DNA of 64,000 nucleotides from the NCBI GenBank assembly GCA_963830715.1, contig CAWHNS010000001.1, positions 186,001 through 250,000 of the forward strand. Reading direction: 5' to 3'. This stretch comes from CAVVMA01 sp963830715. GTDB lineage: Bacteria; Desulfobacterota; Binatia; Binatales; Binataceae. Of this stretch, positions 36,649 to 46,339 are shown piece by piece. Within the stretch, counting starts at the first letter, position 1, and each line of letters begins with the position of its first letter. The translations under genes were made by a program, and so were the position numbers. A model generated the notes under the pieces. That model was given only the letters and a program-made list of their open reading frames with translations, searched no databases and had not been told where the DNA came from.

Positions 36649-37815
36649 TCAGAAATTGCGCACCTGCTCGAGGTAGCCCTGATGATTGCGCTTCACTTCG
36701 TCGAGCGAATCGCCGCCGAACTTCTCGAAGAAGGCGTTGGCGATCTCGAACGCGACCACCGCCTCGGCGATAACGGCCGCAGCCGGAATCGCGCACACGT
36801 CGGAGCGCTCGATCGTCCCGAGCGCGTTCTGCTTGCTCTTGATATCCACCGAGCGCAGCGGCTGCATCAGGGTGGAAAGCGGCTTGAACGCGACCCGCAC
36901 TCTGAGCGGCTCGCCGGTGCTCATGCCGCCCTCGGTGCCGCCTGAGTTATTGGAGTGACGCACGAACCGGCGCTCGCCCGGGTCGTAGCCGATCTCGTCG
37001 TGCAACTGGGAGCCCTTCAGCGCGGCGGCGCGAAAACCCAATCCCAGCTCCACGCCCTTGGCGGACTGCAAGCTGAGCAGCGCGTGCGCCAGGCGGCCGT
37101 CGAGCTTGCGATCCCATTGGACGTGGCTGCCGAGCCCGACCGGCAGACCGCTTGCGACCACTTCGACCACGCCGCCAAGCGTATCGCCGCTTTCCTTGCA
37201 CTGGTCGATCTCCGCGATAATCGAGCGCTCGGCGGACGGGTCGGCAACTCGCACGGGCGAGGCTTCGGTGACTCGCGCCAGTTCGTCGATCGCCATTTCG
37301 ACAGGGAGATTCGCTTCGGTGGATCCGATCCGCACGACATAGCCGATCACGCTCACTCCGAACGGTGCGAGCAACTGCTTGGCGAGCGCGCCAATCGCCA
37401 CGCGCGCTGCGGTCTCGCGCGCGGAGGCGCGCTCCAGGATATCGCGGATGTCCTCCAGGTTGTACTTGAGCACTCCCGCGAGATCGGCATGACCGGGGCG
37501 TGGGCGCGTGACCACTTTCGCTTCGCCGCGATCCCGCGGATCGGACGACATCCGCTTCTCCCAGTTCTTGAAGTCCTTGTTCTCGATGATGAACGTGATC
37601 GGGCTGCCGAGCGTGCGGCCGAATCGGATGCCGGCCACGACCCGCGCCTCGTCACGCTCGATCGCCATCCGGCCGCCGCGTCCATAGCCTTTCTGCCGGC
37701 GCGCGAGATCGTCGTTCAGGCGCGGCAGGTCGATATCGAACCCGGCGGGAACGCCCTCTATGACGGCCACCAGTTGCGGGCCATGCGATTCGCCAGCGGT
37801 GAGAAAGCGTAGCAT
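36649..37815 (-). CDS. aroC: Chorismate synthase
   Basis: 388 residues from ATG 37815 ('MLRFLTAGESHG'), FMN-dependent elimination of phosphate from EPSP to chorismate. 'AGESHGPQL', 'GRGGRM', 'GSPITFIIEN', 'RPGHADLAGVLKY' and the signature 'RHSNNSGGTEGGMSTG' are present. A longer frame reaches 37860 but adds 15 residues not seen in homologues. It heads the leftward aroC-aroK-aroB run and is divergent from priA across about 150 bases. Confidence 0.97.
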   Translation of the reverse strand: MLRFLTAGESHGPQLVAVIEGVPAGFDIDLPRLNDDLARRQKGYGRGGRMAIERDEARVVAGIRFGRTLGSPITFIIENKDFKNWEKRMSSDPRDRGEAKVVTRPRPGHADLAGVLKYNLEDIRDILERASARETAARVAIGALAKQLLAPFGVSVIGYVVRIGSTEANLPVEMAIDELARVTEASPVRVADPSAERSIIAEIDQCKESGDTLGGVVEVVASGLPVGLGSHVQWDRKLDGRLAHALLSLQSAKGVELGLGFRAAALKGSQLHDEIGYDPGERRFVRHSNNSGGTEGGMSTGEPLRVRVAFKPLSTLMQPLRSVDIKSKQNALGTIERSDVCAIPAAAVIAEAVVAFEIANAFFEKFGGDSLDEVKRNHQGYLEQVRNF

Positions 37816-37964
37816 CTGATCTTGGCGGGCCGGATGCGGCACTCGCGCTTCCGGGCGCAATTCGATTCAACCAGAGTTGACGCTCGCGGGGAAGGTCGGG
37901 GTTTCCGCTTAGGACGATCGCCGACGCGCGTGTAGATTGGCGATGGCCGGCGGCGGCGAATTCG

Positions 37965-40442
37965 ATGCAGGCGAGGGTGATAGTGCTGGGTTCGGCCAAG
38001 GGTCTGGACGCGCTGACCTATGCGATTCCGCCCGAGATGGCTGGCCTGGTCGGATGCGGCCATCGCGTGCTGGTGCCGGTCCGATCCAGGAAGATGACCG
38101 GCGTAGTGATCGAAGTCGGTTCGCAACTCGACTCCGGCGTGGCATCGCTCAAGCCGATTGTCGAGGTGCTGGAACCCACGCCGCTGTTCGACCGTCCGCA
38201 TCGCGAACTGCTCGAATTTCTCGCCTCGTACTATCTGGTATCGATCGGAGAAGCCTATCGCAGCGTGATCCCGTCCGTCGCACGAATCGAGTCGCGGTGG
38301 ACTCTCAGGCTGATCCGGCCGCCCGCGCCGCTCGAAGCAGCCACTATGATTCCGATCGAGCGCTCGATCGTCGCATTGCTCTCGAAGTCGGCGATGACCG
38401 AGCGGCAGCTTGGACGCCTCGGATCGGATCGCGACGTCGCGGCAGCGGTCAACAGACTGTCGAAGGGAGGGATCATCGGGCGCTACGAAGCCACCCGCGG
38501 ACGCCATCGCGAGACCGCCTCGTCGGTGGCCCGACTCGCGCAGACGGTGGACGCTAATGCCGTGCGCGGATCGAAACAGCGTGCGATCCTCAAGTTGCTC
38601 GGCGAGACGCCGGAAATCGAGGTCGCGGAGCTCGAGGCTCAAATCAAAGGCGCGAGGGCGGCGCTTGAGGCGCTTGCGAAGCGGGGGCTGGTGGAAATAG
38701 CCGAAATCGCCCCGATCGGCCCGGCGGCGGAGACGCTCGTTTCCGCGCTGGAGCCGTCCGAAGAGCAGGCGATGGCGCTTGCCGCGATTGGGCCGGCGAT
38801 CGCCGATCGGCGCTTCGAGACCTTCCTGCTCTGGGGGATTACGGCCTCCGGCAAGACCGAGGTGTACCTGCAACTGGCCGCGCAATGTATCGACGCGGGC
38901 CGGCAGGCGCTGGTGATGGTCCCGGAGATCGCGCTTGCCGATCAGATCGTCAAGTCGTTCCGAGGCCGGTTCGGCGCACAGGTTGCCGTCGCGCATAGCG
39001 CGCAGAATGTCGCCGATCGATGGGCCAGTTGGCGGGCCGCGCTGAGCGGCCAGGCGCGAATCATGATCGGCCCGCGATCCGCGATCTTCGCGCCGCTCGC
39101 CGACGTTGGCCTGATCGTGGTCGACGAAGAGCACGATCCTTCCTACAAGCAGGAGGAAGGGATTCGCTACCACGCGCGAGATCTCGCCGTCGCGCTCGGG
39201 CGCTTCAGCCAATGCGCGGTAGTGCTGGGCTCCGCGACGCCGTCCGCCGAATCCTTCGCCAACGCGCGGCGCGGGCGCTATCGGATGCTTCAGCTTTCGC
39301 GGCGTATCCAGGATCGACCGCTGGCCGAGGTGGAGATAATAGATCTGCGCGAGGAGCTGAGACGCGCCACGGCCGCTACCGGCGCGGCCGGTCGGGCTGC
39401 GCGTCGCGAGCGCGGCGGCGAAATCGCACAGGAAAAGGAGTCGGCCGTCCCGCTCTCAAATGCGCTGGTCAACGCGATGCGCGAGAACATCGCGAGTGGC
39501 GGCCAGAGCGTGATCTTCTTGAACCGCCGCGGCTATCACAATTTTCTCCAGTGCCATCTGTGCGGCGCGGTGATCACCTGTCCCAATTGCAGCGTCAGCA
39601 TGACGTTCCATCTGCACGACCGATCGCTTCGATGCCACTACTGCGGTCATCGCGCCGCCGCGCCCGATCGATGCCCTGAATGCCGCGGATTCGGGCTGGC
39701 AGGGCAGGGCTTCGGCACCGAGCGGCTGGTGAACGCGCTCAAGGAGATCCTCCCGCAGGCGCGAATCGAGCGGATGGACAGCGACACCAGCGTGCGCAAG
39801 GGCGCCAGGATCGCGCTGATGGAGGCGCTCGGTCGCGGCGACATAGACGTGCTGGTCGGCACGCAGATGATCACCAAGGGATTCGACTTGCCCGGAGTGA
39901 CGCTGGTCGGGGTGGTGCTGGCGGATTTGGCGCTCAACCTCCCGGATTTCCGATCGGCAGAGCGCACCTTTCAGCTTCTGACCCAGGTGGCGGGCCGCGC
40001 CGGCCGTGGCGATCGGCCCGGCAAGGTACTGATCCAGACGTACGCGCCGCATCATTACAGTATCCAGGCCGCGCGCGATCAGGACTATGCGCGCTTCATG
40101 CGCCGCGAGCTGATGCTGCGCCGCGAGCTGATGTATCCGCCGCATGCGCGAATGGCGTTGATCAGGATCGACGGCGCGCAGCCGCAGCGGGTAGCTGAGA
40201 TAGCTGCGCAAACCGCGGCCATCCTGTTGCGCGACAAGCGCGAGGCGATTCGCGTGCTGGGTCCGGCGCCCGCGCCGATCGAGCGAATCAAGCAGCGCTA
40301 TCGATGGCAGGTGATGGTGAAGTCGCAATCGCGCACCGCGATGCGCGAGGCGCTGCTGAAGGCGCGCGCCGAAATTGCGCCATTCGCTGAGCACTGCGGC
40401 GTGCGCGTGGCAATCGATATCGATCCGGTGAATATGCTGTAG
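37965..40442 (+). CDS. priA: Primosomal protein N' (replication restart helicase)
   Basis: 825 residues. An N-terminal 3'-DNA-binding domain is followed by a winged helix, Walker A 'GITASGKTEV' near 290, Walker B DEEH near 386 ('VVDEEHDPSYKQ'), then the zinc-binding insert 529-573 with four CxxC pairs ('CHLCG', 'CPNC', 'CHYCG', 'CPEC'), and motifs 'GTQMITKGFD' and 'QVAGRAGRGDRPG'. PriA restarts stalled forks. It is often followed by def-fmt-rsmB; here about 3 kb of foreign genes intervene. Confidence 0.97.
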   Translation: MQARVIVLGSAKGLDALTYAIPPEMAGLVGCGHRVLVPVRSRKMTGVVIEVGSQLDSGVASLKPIVEVLEPTPLFDRPHRELLEFLASYYLVSIGEAYRSVIPSVARIESRWTLRLIRPPAPLEAATMIPIERSIVALLSKSAMTERQLGRLGSDRDVAAAVNRLSKGGIIGRYEATRGRHRETASSVARLAQTVDANAVRGSKQRAILKLLGETPEIEVAELEAQIKGARAALEALAKRGLVEIAEIAPIGPAAETLVSALEPSEEQAMALAAIGPAIADRRFETFLLWGITASGKTEVYLQLAAQCIDAGRQALVMVPEIALADQIVKSFRGRFGAQVAVAHSAQNVADRWASWRAALSGQARIMIGPRSAIFAPLADVGLIVVDEEHDPSYKQEEGIRYHARDLAVALGRFSQCAVVLGSATPSAESFANARRGRYRMLQLSRRIQDRPLAEVEIIDLREELRRATAATGAAGRAARRERGGEIAQEKESAVPLSNALVNAMRENIASGGQSVIFLNRRGYHNFLQCHLCGAVITCPNCSVSMTFHLHDRSLRCHYCGHRAAAPDRCPECRGFGLAGQGFGTERLVNALKEILPQARIERMDSDTSVRKGARIALMEALGRGDIDVLVGTQMITKGFDLPGVTLVGVVLADLALNLPDFRSAERTFQLLTQVAGRAGRGDRPGKVLIQTYAPHHYSIQAARDQDYARFMRRELMLRRELMYPPHARMALIRIDGAQPQRVAEIAAQTAAILLRDKREAIRVLGPAPAPIERIKQRYRWQVMVKSQSRTAMREALLKARAEIAPFAEHCGVRVAIDIDPVNML

Positions 40443-40491
40443 CTCTGTTCCTTCTCCCAATAGTGGTAGGGAGGGAGAGGGCTTAACCTGA

Positions 40492-41371
40492 ATGGCAATG
40501 CAACCAAAAATCTCACGTGGTGCGGTCGCCGCAGCGATGGGCGTAGCTACAGCGCTTGGCCTGAAGGCTAATGACGCGATCGTGCTTCACGACTCAAACA
40601 AGGTCACTGTGCGCCTGCTGCCGTGCGACACTCTTGCTCGGGTCGCGGAGGAGCGCATCAGGCGGTGGGCAGACTTCGAAGTCGAGCTTGCCCAACGGCT
40701 CGCGGAAACCGAGAGCCCCGATAGCCGCGCTTGAACCTCGGGTCGAGCCGGGTGCCTACGTGCGTGGCGGTTTCGTCGTCACGCTCTGGACCTACTACGA
40801 ACCTGTACGGTCCCCAAAGTTCACTCCAGCCGACTACGCGCATGCGCTCGAACGGCTGCATACCTGCATGCAGCCGATCGATGCCCGTACCCCGCACTTC
40901 ACGGATCGAATCGCCGACGCCCAGCGGCTGGTCGGAAACCGCGAGCAGACTCCGGATCTCGTTGACGGGGACCGTGAGCTTCTCAGCAACACTTTACGAA
41001 CCATGAGGAAGGCGATCAGCGACCGCGGCGTACCAGAGCAACTGCTGCACGGCGAGCCACACTCGGGCAACCTGCTCAGGACGAAGAAAGGGCCGCTGTT
41101 CATAGACCTCGAGACATGTTGTCGCGGGCCAGTCGAGTTCGACCTCGCTTACGTGCCGGAAGAGGTGAGTGCTCTATACCCGAGCGCTCACCGAGAACTG
41201 CTCCGCGAATGCCGGATCCTGATGCTTGCGATGGTCGCGGCGTGGCGCTGGGATCGAAACGACCAATTCCCCAATGGGCGAGAAGAAGCGCGAAAATTCC
41301 TCAGCGAGCTCCAGCGAGCACTGTCGCGGGTACCTTTCTCGACCCCGTTGCCGCCCTGGACTGATACCTGA
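40492..41371 (+). pseudogene. Aminoglycoside phosphotransferase-family kinase, frameshifted
   Basis: The first frame (ATG 40492 to about 40722) is the N-lobe ('DAIVLHDSNKVTVRLLP'), the second (to 41371) is the C-lobe. Deleting one base near 40722 joins 'ETESP' to 'IAALEPRVEPGAYVRGGFVVTLWTYYEP'. The Brenner-type catalytic loop 'LLHGEPHSGNLL' (HGExHxxN) and metal-binding 'FIDLETCCRGPVEFDLA' are intact. The APH family includes antibiotic kinases and many metabolic kinases; no specific substrate is implied. It interrupts the space between priA and def. The reconstructed length is about 292 residues. Confidence 0.75.
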
Positions 41372-41610
41372 GTCGCCTGGATCCTTCACACCGGCCTCCT
41401 CGTTCTCTCCAAGCATCCGAGGTCCTCTCACGCCCTTGGGTGCTCCAATGAACTCGCGCTCAACCTCAGTCTCCGTCAAGTGCTCGGCAAGCAAATTGCT
41501 CACTCGCTCTAGAATCTTTATCCCGACTTAAGACGATCTGGGAACAACGCGATTCGGGCAGGCGAAATTCGCTTCACTGTAACGCCATTTGAAGATAGCG
41601 TGAAGGAAGT

Positions 41611-43353
41611 ATGTCGATCACCAGGACGTTCCTACCGACTATGGCCTTCGCCGCGGCCTTGGCCGGCGCGCTCGGCGTGGCGCGCGCACAGACGGTGGAG
41701 CTTCCGGGACATCTCGCGCCCGCGATGGCGGCGCTGCGCAATACGCATTCTGCGGCGGAGAATCGGCAACTCAAGGTGACGGTGGTATTCGCCCTTCGCA
41801 ATCAAGAGCAACTCGACAAGTTGCTCGGCGATCAGCAGGATCCAGCCTCGCCGCAATATCAACAGTGGCTCACTCCCGACGAATTCGACTCCCGCTTCGG
41901 CCCGAGCGCGAGCGATTACTACGCGGTGCAGGATTGGCTCGCGTCACAGGGATTCAGCATCGTCGGCGGCGATATCCGAAATCGCGCGATCACGGCGACG
42001 GCTCCCGTGTCGGCGGTCGAGGACGCGTTCGCCGTCAATATCGTCGAGTCCGGCGACGGAGCGCTCTTCGCCAATACCGTCAATCCGAGCGTTCCCATGC
42101 GATTTGCGAGCGTGATCGGCTCTATCGACGGACTCGACAACCTGCACGCCTCGATCGCGCCGTCGCTGGTGCAACCCGGCGAGGCGAAGCGGGTCACCAC
42201 GCAGAAGCCGTTGTATAAGAATGCCGGCCATATCGTTGCCTTCGCGCCGCCCGATCTTTACACCTTCTACGATGAGACTCCGCTGCTGAAGAAGGGTGTC
42301 AACGGCAACACCAAGGACTGCATAGCGGTGGTCGAGGAATCCAACTACCGCGATGCGCCGGTGAATCTGTTCGACAAAACCTTCCAAATCGCGGCCCCAT
42401 CCGTCACGAAAGTCCTGGCGGACGGGACCGACCCCGGACTCAATGTCGAGGAAACCGGAGACTGGATCGACCTCGAGTACGCCCACGCGATCGCGCCCGC
42501 ATCGCCTCTCGAGGTGGTAATCGGTAATCCCAATGATGCCACCGCCTCCGGGCCAATCATCGATGCGCTCCAATCCGCGGTGACCAGCAACCGATGCGCG
42601 GTGATTACGGTCAACTTCATTACCTGCGGCAACGCCGCGTCCTTTTACACCGGCACATTCGACGGGATAGTGAAGAAAGGCGCCAGCCAGGGGCAATCGA
42701 TTCTGTTCCCCGCGGGCGACCGTGGCGCGGCGGGATTCGTGTACGATCCCAAGCAGAACAGTTGCGTGGTCGCCAGCACCCGTAACGTGAATGAGTTCTC
42801 GGCCGATCCCAACGTGATCTCGGTCGGCGGCACGGAATTCAATCCCCGCTACAACTCGGCCGGCAACGACGTGAGTTTCGTTGCCGAAAGCGCGTGGGAC
42901 GAGCAGAAGGTTGGAGCCGCGGGCGGCGGCGGTGTCAGCGCCGTCTTCGCCAGGCCCTCCTATCAGAAGCCGGTCAACAAGGGCGCCATGCGCGACGTCC
43001 CTGACCTCTCGATGGAAGCGGCAAGTCTCCATCCCGGACTGTTCCTCGGCGATATGAAGAACGGCCAGGCCGTCATCGATTGTTGCTGGGGCAGCACCGA
43101 CTTCTCGACCCTGATGGTGGCCGGGGTTCTGAAGTTGCTGGAGCAGAAGACCGGCAAGCGCCAAGGCAACATCAACCCGTATCTATATGCGATCGGTGGT
43201 AAATCGAACGCCGCGGCCCTGGGAATTCGTGACGTCAAGATGGGGGGCAACGGCTTCAACAATGTTCAGGGATTTCCCGCCGTCCCCGGCTATGACCTGT
43301 GCACCGGATGGGGCACGCTCGACATCACGAAGTTCGTCAACGGCCATCCCTAG
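41611..43353 (+). CDS. Sedolisin (S53)-like secreted protein with pro-domain, degenerate active site
   Basis: 580 residues with signal peptide ('AFAAALAGALGVARAQ'). Residues about 50-190 are the pro-kumamolisin activation domain ('SPQYQQWLTPDEFDSRFGPS'). The mature part keeps 'FPAGDRGAAG' near 368 (the oxyanion Asp) but the Glu/Asp motif is 'ETGDWIDLEYAHAIAP' near 283, one residue short of the normal ExxxD spacing, and the Ser motif GTSxxxP is 'WGSTDFST' near 492. So at least two catalytic positions look altered. It may be a non-peptidase or cell-surface relative. It precedes def by 67 bases. Confidence 0.82.
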   Translation: MSITRTFLPTMAFAAALAGALGVARAQTVELPGHLAPAMAALRNTHSAAENRQLKVTVVFALRNQEQLDKLLGDQQDPASPQYQQWLTPDEFDSRFGPSASDYYAVQDWLASQGFSIVGGDIRNRAITATAPVSAVEDAFAVNIVESGDGALFANTVNPSVPMRFASVIGSIDGLDNLHASIAPSLVQPGEAKRVTTQKPLYKNAGHIVAFAPPDLYTFYDETPLLKKGVNGNTKDCIAVVEESNYRDAPVNLFDKTFQIAAPSVTKVLADGTDPGLNVEETGDWIDLEYAHAIAPASPLEVVIGNPNDATASGPIIDALQSAVTSNRCAVITVNFITCGNAASFYTGTFDGIVKKGASQGQSILFPAGDRGAAGFVYDPKQNSCVVASTRNVNEFSADPNVISVGGTEFNPRYNSAGNDVSFVAESAWDEQKVGAAGGGGVSAVFARPSYQKPVNKGAMRDVPDLSMEAASLHPGLFLGDMKNGQAVIDCCWGSTDFSTLMVAGVLKLLEQKTGKRQGNINPYLYAIGGKSNAAALGIRDVKMGGNGFNNVQGFPAVPGYDLCTGWGTLDITKFVNGHP

Positions 43354-43420
43354 CGGGGGTCCGGAGAGCGGTCGCCTTTTCGCGCATCGGGCGCTCTGAT
43401 ACTTTCTCGATCAGAGTCCC

Positions 43421-43963
43421 GTGGCGCTGCTCAAAATCCGCAAGTTCCCTGACCCAGTTCTGAAGCAGTCTGCGGCCGCAGTCGCCGAAATCGACGGGCG
43501 GCTCTCCGGCTTTATCGACAGCATGGTGCAGACCATGTATGCCGCGCCGGGCGTGGGTCTTGCGGCGCCGCAGGTCGGCGAGCCGCATCGGATAATCGTG
43601 CTCGATACGGATCACGAAAATCCCGGCAAGAAGCTGCTGAAGCTGATCAATCCCGAAGTCGCCGAAGCCGAGGGCGAGGTGGTCTGGGAAGAAGGATGCC
43701 TCTCCGTGATCGACTACACCGCGGAGGTCAAGCGCGCCGCGAAGGTCCTGGTCCGCGCCTGGACGCCCGATCAGAAGCAAATCGAAATCGAGGCGTCCGA
43801 TCTGCTGGCGATCGCCTTGCAGCATGAGATCGACCATCTTGACGGCAAGCTGTTCATCGATCGGATCAGCCGGATCAAGCGCGAACTTTATCGGCGCCGG
43901 CTCAGCAAGCTAATCAAGGAGGGCAAAGCCGACAAAGAGCGGCCCTCCGCGATTCGAATCTGA
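43421..43963 (+). CDS. def: Peptide deformylase
   Basis: 180 residues, GTG 43421. Removes the formyl group from nascent N-terminal Met. The three motifs 'GVGLAAPQVG' (44-53), 'EEGCLSV' with metal Cys93, and 'QHEIDHLDG' with His135/Glu136/His139 are complete. The C-terminus carries a basic extension typical of type 1 enzymes. It is followed in 16 bases by fmt, which adds the formyl group that this enzyme removes. Confidence 0.97.
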   Translation: MALLKIRKFPDPVLKQSAAAVAEIDGRLSGFIDSMVQTMYAAPGVGLAAPQVGEPHRIIVLDTDHENPGKKLLKLINPEVAEAEGEVVWEEGCLSVIDYTAEVKRAAKVLVRAWTPDQKQIEIEASDLLAIALQHEIDHLDGKLFIDRISRIKRELYRRRLSKLIKEGKADKERPSAIRI

Positions 43964-43979
43964 AGTCGCCGATGCTCCG

Positions 43980-44933
43980 GTGAAAATCGTCTTCATGGGC
44001 ACGCCGGCGCTGGCGGCCCATATCCTGCGGCGCCTGGCAGAGTCAGCTTCCGGCGCAGGGTTCCGAATCGTAGCGGTGGTGACGCGTCCCGACCGGCCCC
44101 GCGGACGCGGACTTGCGATGGAACCCTCGGAGGTCGCCGCGACCGCATCGCAACTCGGACTGCCAATCCTCAAGCCCGCGAAAATCAGGACCGCCGAATT
44201 CGCCGACCAGCTCAAGGCGCTCGATCCCGACCTGCTGGTCGTCGCCGCCTACGGCCGAATCCTTCCCAGCGCGGTGCTGGAGTGCGCGCGCCTGATGCCG
44301 ATCAATGTGCATGCCTCGCTCCTGCCGCGCCATCGCGGCGCCGCGCCAATCGAGGGCGCGATCCTGTCGGGCGATCCGGAGACGGGAGTCACGATCATGC
44401 GCATCATCGAGCAGATGGACGCCGGGCCGATCCTGTTGCAGCAGGCGATACCGATCGCGCCCGACGACACGCAGGGCACCCTCAAGACCAAGCTCGCCGA
44501 GTTGGGCGCGGCCCTGATGCCGGAAGCGATCGATCGGCTGAAGCGCGGCGCGATCGTTGAGACCCCGCAGGACGAGGCCAGGGCCACCTACACGGCGCTC
44601 GTGAAAAAGGAAGACGCGATCATCGACTGGCGAGCCGAGGCCGGGAAAATCGAGCGCATGACGCGCGCCTACGATCCCTGGCCGGTCGCGCGGACCACTC
44701 TCGACGGTGACCCGCTCATGATCTATCGCGCGGCAATTGCGCCTGGCGATACGACCGGGTCTCCGCCCGCCGCGCCCGGAACGATCATTGCTCTCGATCC
44801 GATGCCGACGATCCGATGCGGTATCGGATCGCTGGCGCTGATTGAAGTGCAGGCGGCCGGCCGAAAGCGGATGTCGGCGGCGGACTTCTTTCGTGGCCGG
44901 CGAATCAGGATTGGCCGCCGGTTGGGCACATGA
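43980..44933 (+). CDS. fmt: Methionyl-tRNA formyltransferase
   Basis: 317 residues, GTG 43980, formylates Met-tRNA-fMet with 10-formyl-THF. 'IVFMGTPALAAHILRRL' opens the Rossmann formyltransferase fold, 'INVHASLLPRHRGAAPI' is the catalytic signature with Asn and His, and 'ITIMRIIEQMDAGPIL' (with a V in place of the first T) follows. The C-terminal OB-like tRNA-binding domain begins near residue 205. The stop TGA overlaps the rsmB ATG. Confidence 0.96.
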   Translation: MKIVFMGTPALAAHILRRLAESASGAGFRIVAVVTRPDRPRGRGLAMEPSEVAATASQLGLPILKPAKIRTAEFADQLKALDPDLLVVAAYGRILPSAVLECARLMPINVHASLLPRHRGAAPIEGAILSGDPETGVTIMRIIEQMDAGPILLQQAIPIAPDDTQGTLKTKLAELGAALMPEAIDRLKRGAIVETPQDEARATYTALVKKEDAIIDWRAEAGKIERMTRAYDPWPVARTTLDGDPLMIYRAAIAPGDTTGSPPAAPGTIIALDPMPTIRCGIGSLALIEVQAAGRKRMSAADFFRGRRIRIGRRLGT

Positions 44934-46330
44934 GGAGCCCCGCCGCCAGATCCGGCCAGGGCGCATCCGGCGCACGCCCAAACCTCGCGAGCGATCGGGC
45001 GGGGCTTGCGGTACGCCGGACAGCCGTGGAGATTCTGGTTCGCGTCGAGGAGCAATCCGCCTTCGCCGACGTGATGCTGGGCAATCGGATCGGAGTGTTC
45101 GCGCCGGCCGATCGGCGCCTCCTGACCCGGCTCGTACTCGGCACCCTGGCGTGGCGTGGCAGACTGGATTACGAGATTGGCGCGCTCTACTCGCGCAAGC
45201 TCGGCGCGCTCGATCCAGTCGTTCTCGCGATACTCCGGCTGGGGCTCTTTCAAATGCGCTTCCTGAGCCGCATCCCGCAGCACGCCGCCGTTGACACCAG
45301 CGTCAGCCTGGCGAAGGAGAATCGCACGACGCGCGCCGCCGGCGGCTTGGTGAATGCAGTCCTGCGGCGGGCTGCGCTTTCACCCGTGGCGCTGCCGGAA
45401 CGGACCGCCGGCGAGGCAGCCGCCTACCTCGCTATTGCGTACTCGCATCCGCGATGGCTCGCCGAGAGCTTCATCGAGTGGTTCGGTGCGGACGGAGCGG
45501 AGCGGTTGATGGCCGCGAACAATGAGGCCGCGGCCAACGCGATCCGGCTCAACCTCGCGCGTGGCGAACGCTCGAAGCTGCTCGAAGAGTTGGGCCGCGA
45601 CGGCGCCGAGATTGCCGGCGATGGGCGCCTGCCGGAGACGATCATCCTGGCGAGTGCGCCCGGATTCGATTCACCGTCTTATCGGCGCGGGATCTTTCAC
45701 GTGCAGTCGGAAGCCTCGCAGCTTGTGGCGAGGATGCTCGCGCCGCCGGCGGGCGCGACCGCGATCGACTGCGCGGCCGCTCCCGGAGGCAAGGCTACGC
45801 ACCTGGCCGAGATCGTGGGGATACGCGGACGAGTCATCGCACTCGACACGAACCTGGCGGGGCTCAAGAAGGCCCGCGCGATCGCCGCGCGGCTCGGCCA
45901 CGCAAATCTGGCTTTCATCCGCGCCGATACGTTGGTCGGGCTTCCGCTCAAGCCGGTGTGCGACTTCGTGCTCCTCGACGCGCCGTGTACGGGCCTTGGC
46001 ACCCTGCGGGCGCATCCGGAGATCCGATGGCGCCTGAAGCCCGCCGACCTGAAGCGAATGGCCGCGCTACAGTCCGCGATGCTGAAGAACGCCGCGTCCA
46101 TCGTGCGGCGCGGCGGCGTGCTCGTTTACGCGGTGTGCAGCTTCGCTCCGGAGGAGGGCAGCGGAGTCGTGACGGAATTTCTCGGGTCGCATCCGGAGTT
46201 CGCGCTCGATCGCAATCCGCCCGTGATGCCGCTGCTGCCGGCGGCCTTCGATCGCGACGGCATGATGCTCACGCGGCCGGATCGCGACGGGCTCGACGGC
46301 TTCTTTGCAGCGCGGCTGGTGAGAAGTTAG
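44930..46330 (+). CDS. rsmB: 16S rRNA (cytosine-967-C5)-methyltransferase
   Basis: 466 residues. An N-terminal NusB-like domain ('VLVRVEEQSAFADVML' region through about 170) precedes a Fmu/Sun methyltransferase with motif I 'IDCAAAPGGKATHLAE', motif IV 'LLDAPCTGLGTLRAHPE' and motif VI catalytic Cys 'VYAVCSFAPEEG'. Methylates C967 of 16S rRNA. Third gene of def-fmt-rsmB-rpe, started by ATGA overlap with fmt. Confidence 0.96.
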   Translation: MRSPAARSGQGASGARPNLASDRAGLAVRRTAVEILVRVEEQSAFADVMLGNRIGVFAPADRRLLTRLVLGTLAWRGRLDYEIGALYSRKLGALDPVVLAILRLGLFQMRFLSRIPQHAAVDTSVSLAKENRTTRAAGGLVNAVLRRAALSPVALPERTAGEAAAYLAIAYSHPRWLAESFIEWFGADGAERLMAANNEAAANAIRLNLARGERSKLLEELGRDGAEIAGDGRLPETIILASAPGFDSPSYRRGIFHVQSEASQLVARMLAPPAGATAIDCAAAPGGKATHLAEIVGIRGRVIALDTNLAGLKKARAIAARLGHANLAFIRADTLVGLPLKPVCDFVLLDAPCTGLGTLRAHPEIRWRLKPADLKRMAALQSAMLKNAASIVRRGGVLVYAVCSFAPEEGSGVVTEFLGSHPEFALDRNPPVMPLLPAAFDRDGMMLTRPDRDGLDGFFAARLVRS

Positions 46331-46339
46331 TCTTTTTCC

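Noticed and set aside
41174..41503. Leftward open frame overlapping the 3' end of the APH gene, N-terminus with plausible composition
   Set aside because: Most of it is antisense to the kinase, there is no ribosome site and I see no family; I treat it as a shadow or remnant.
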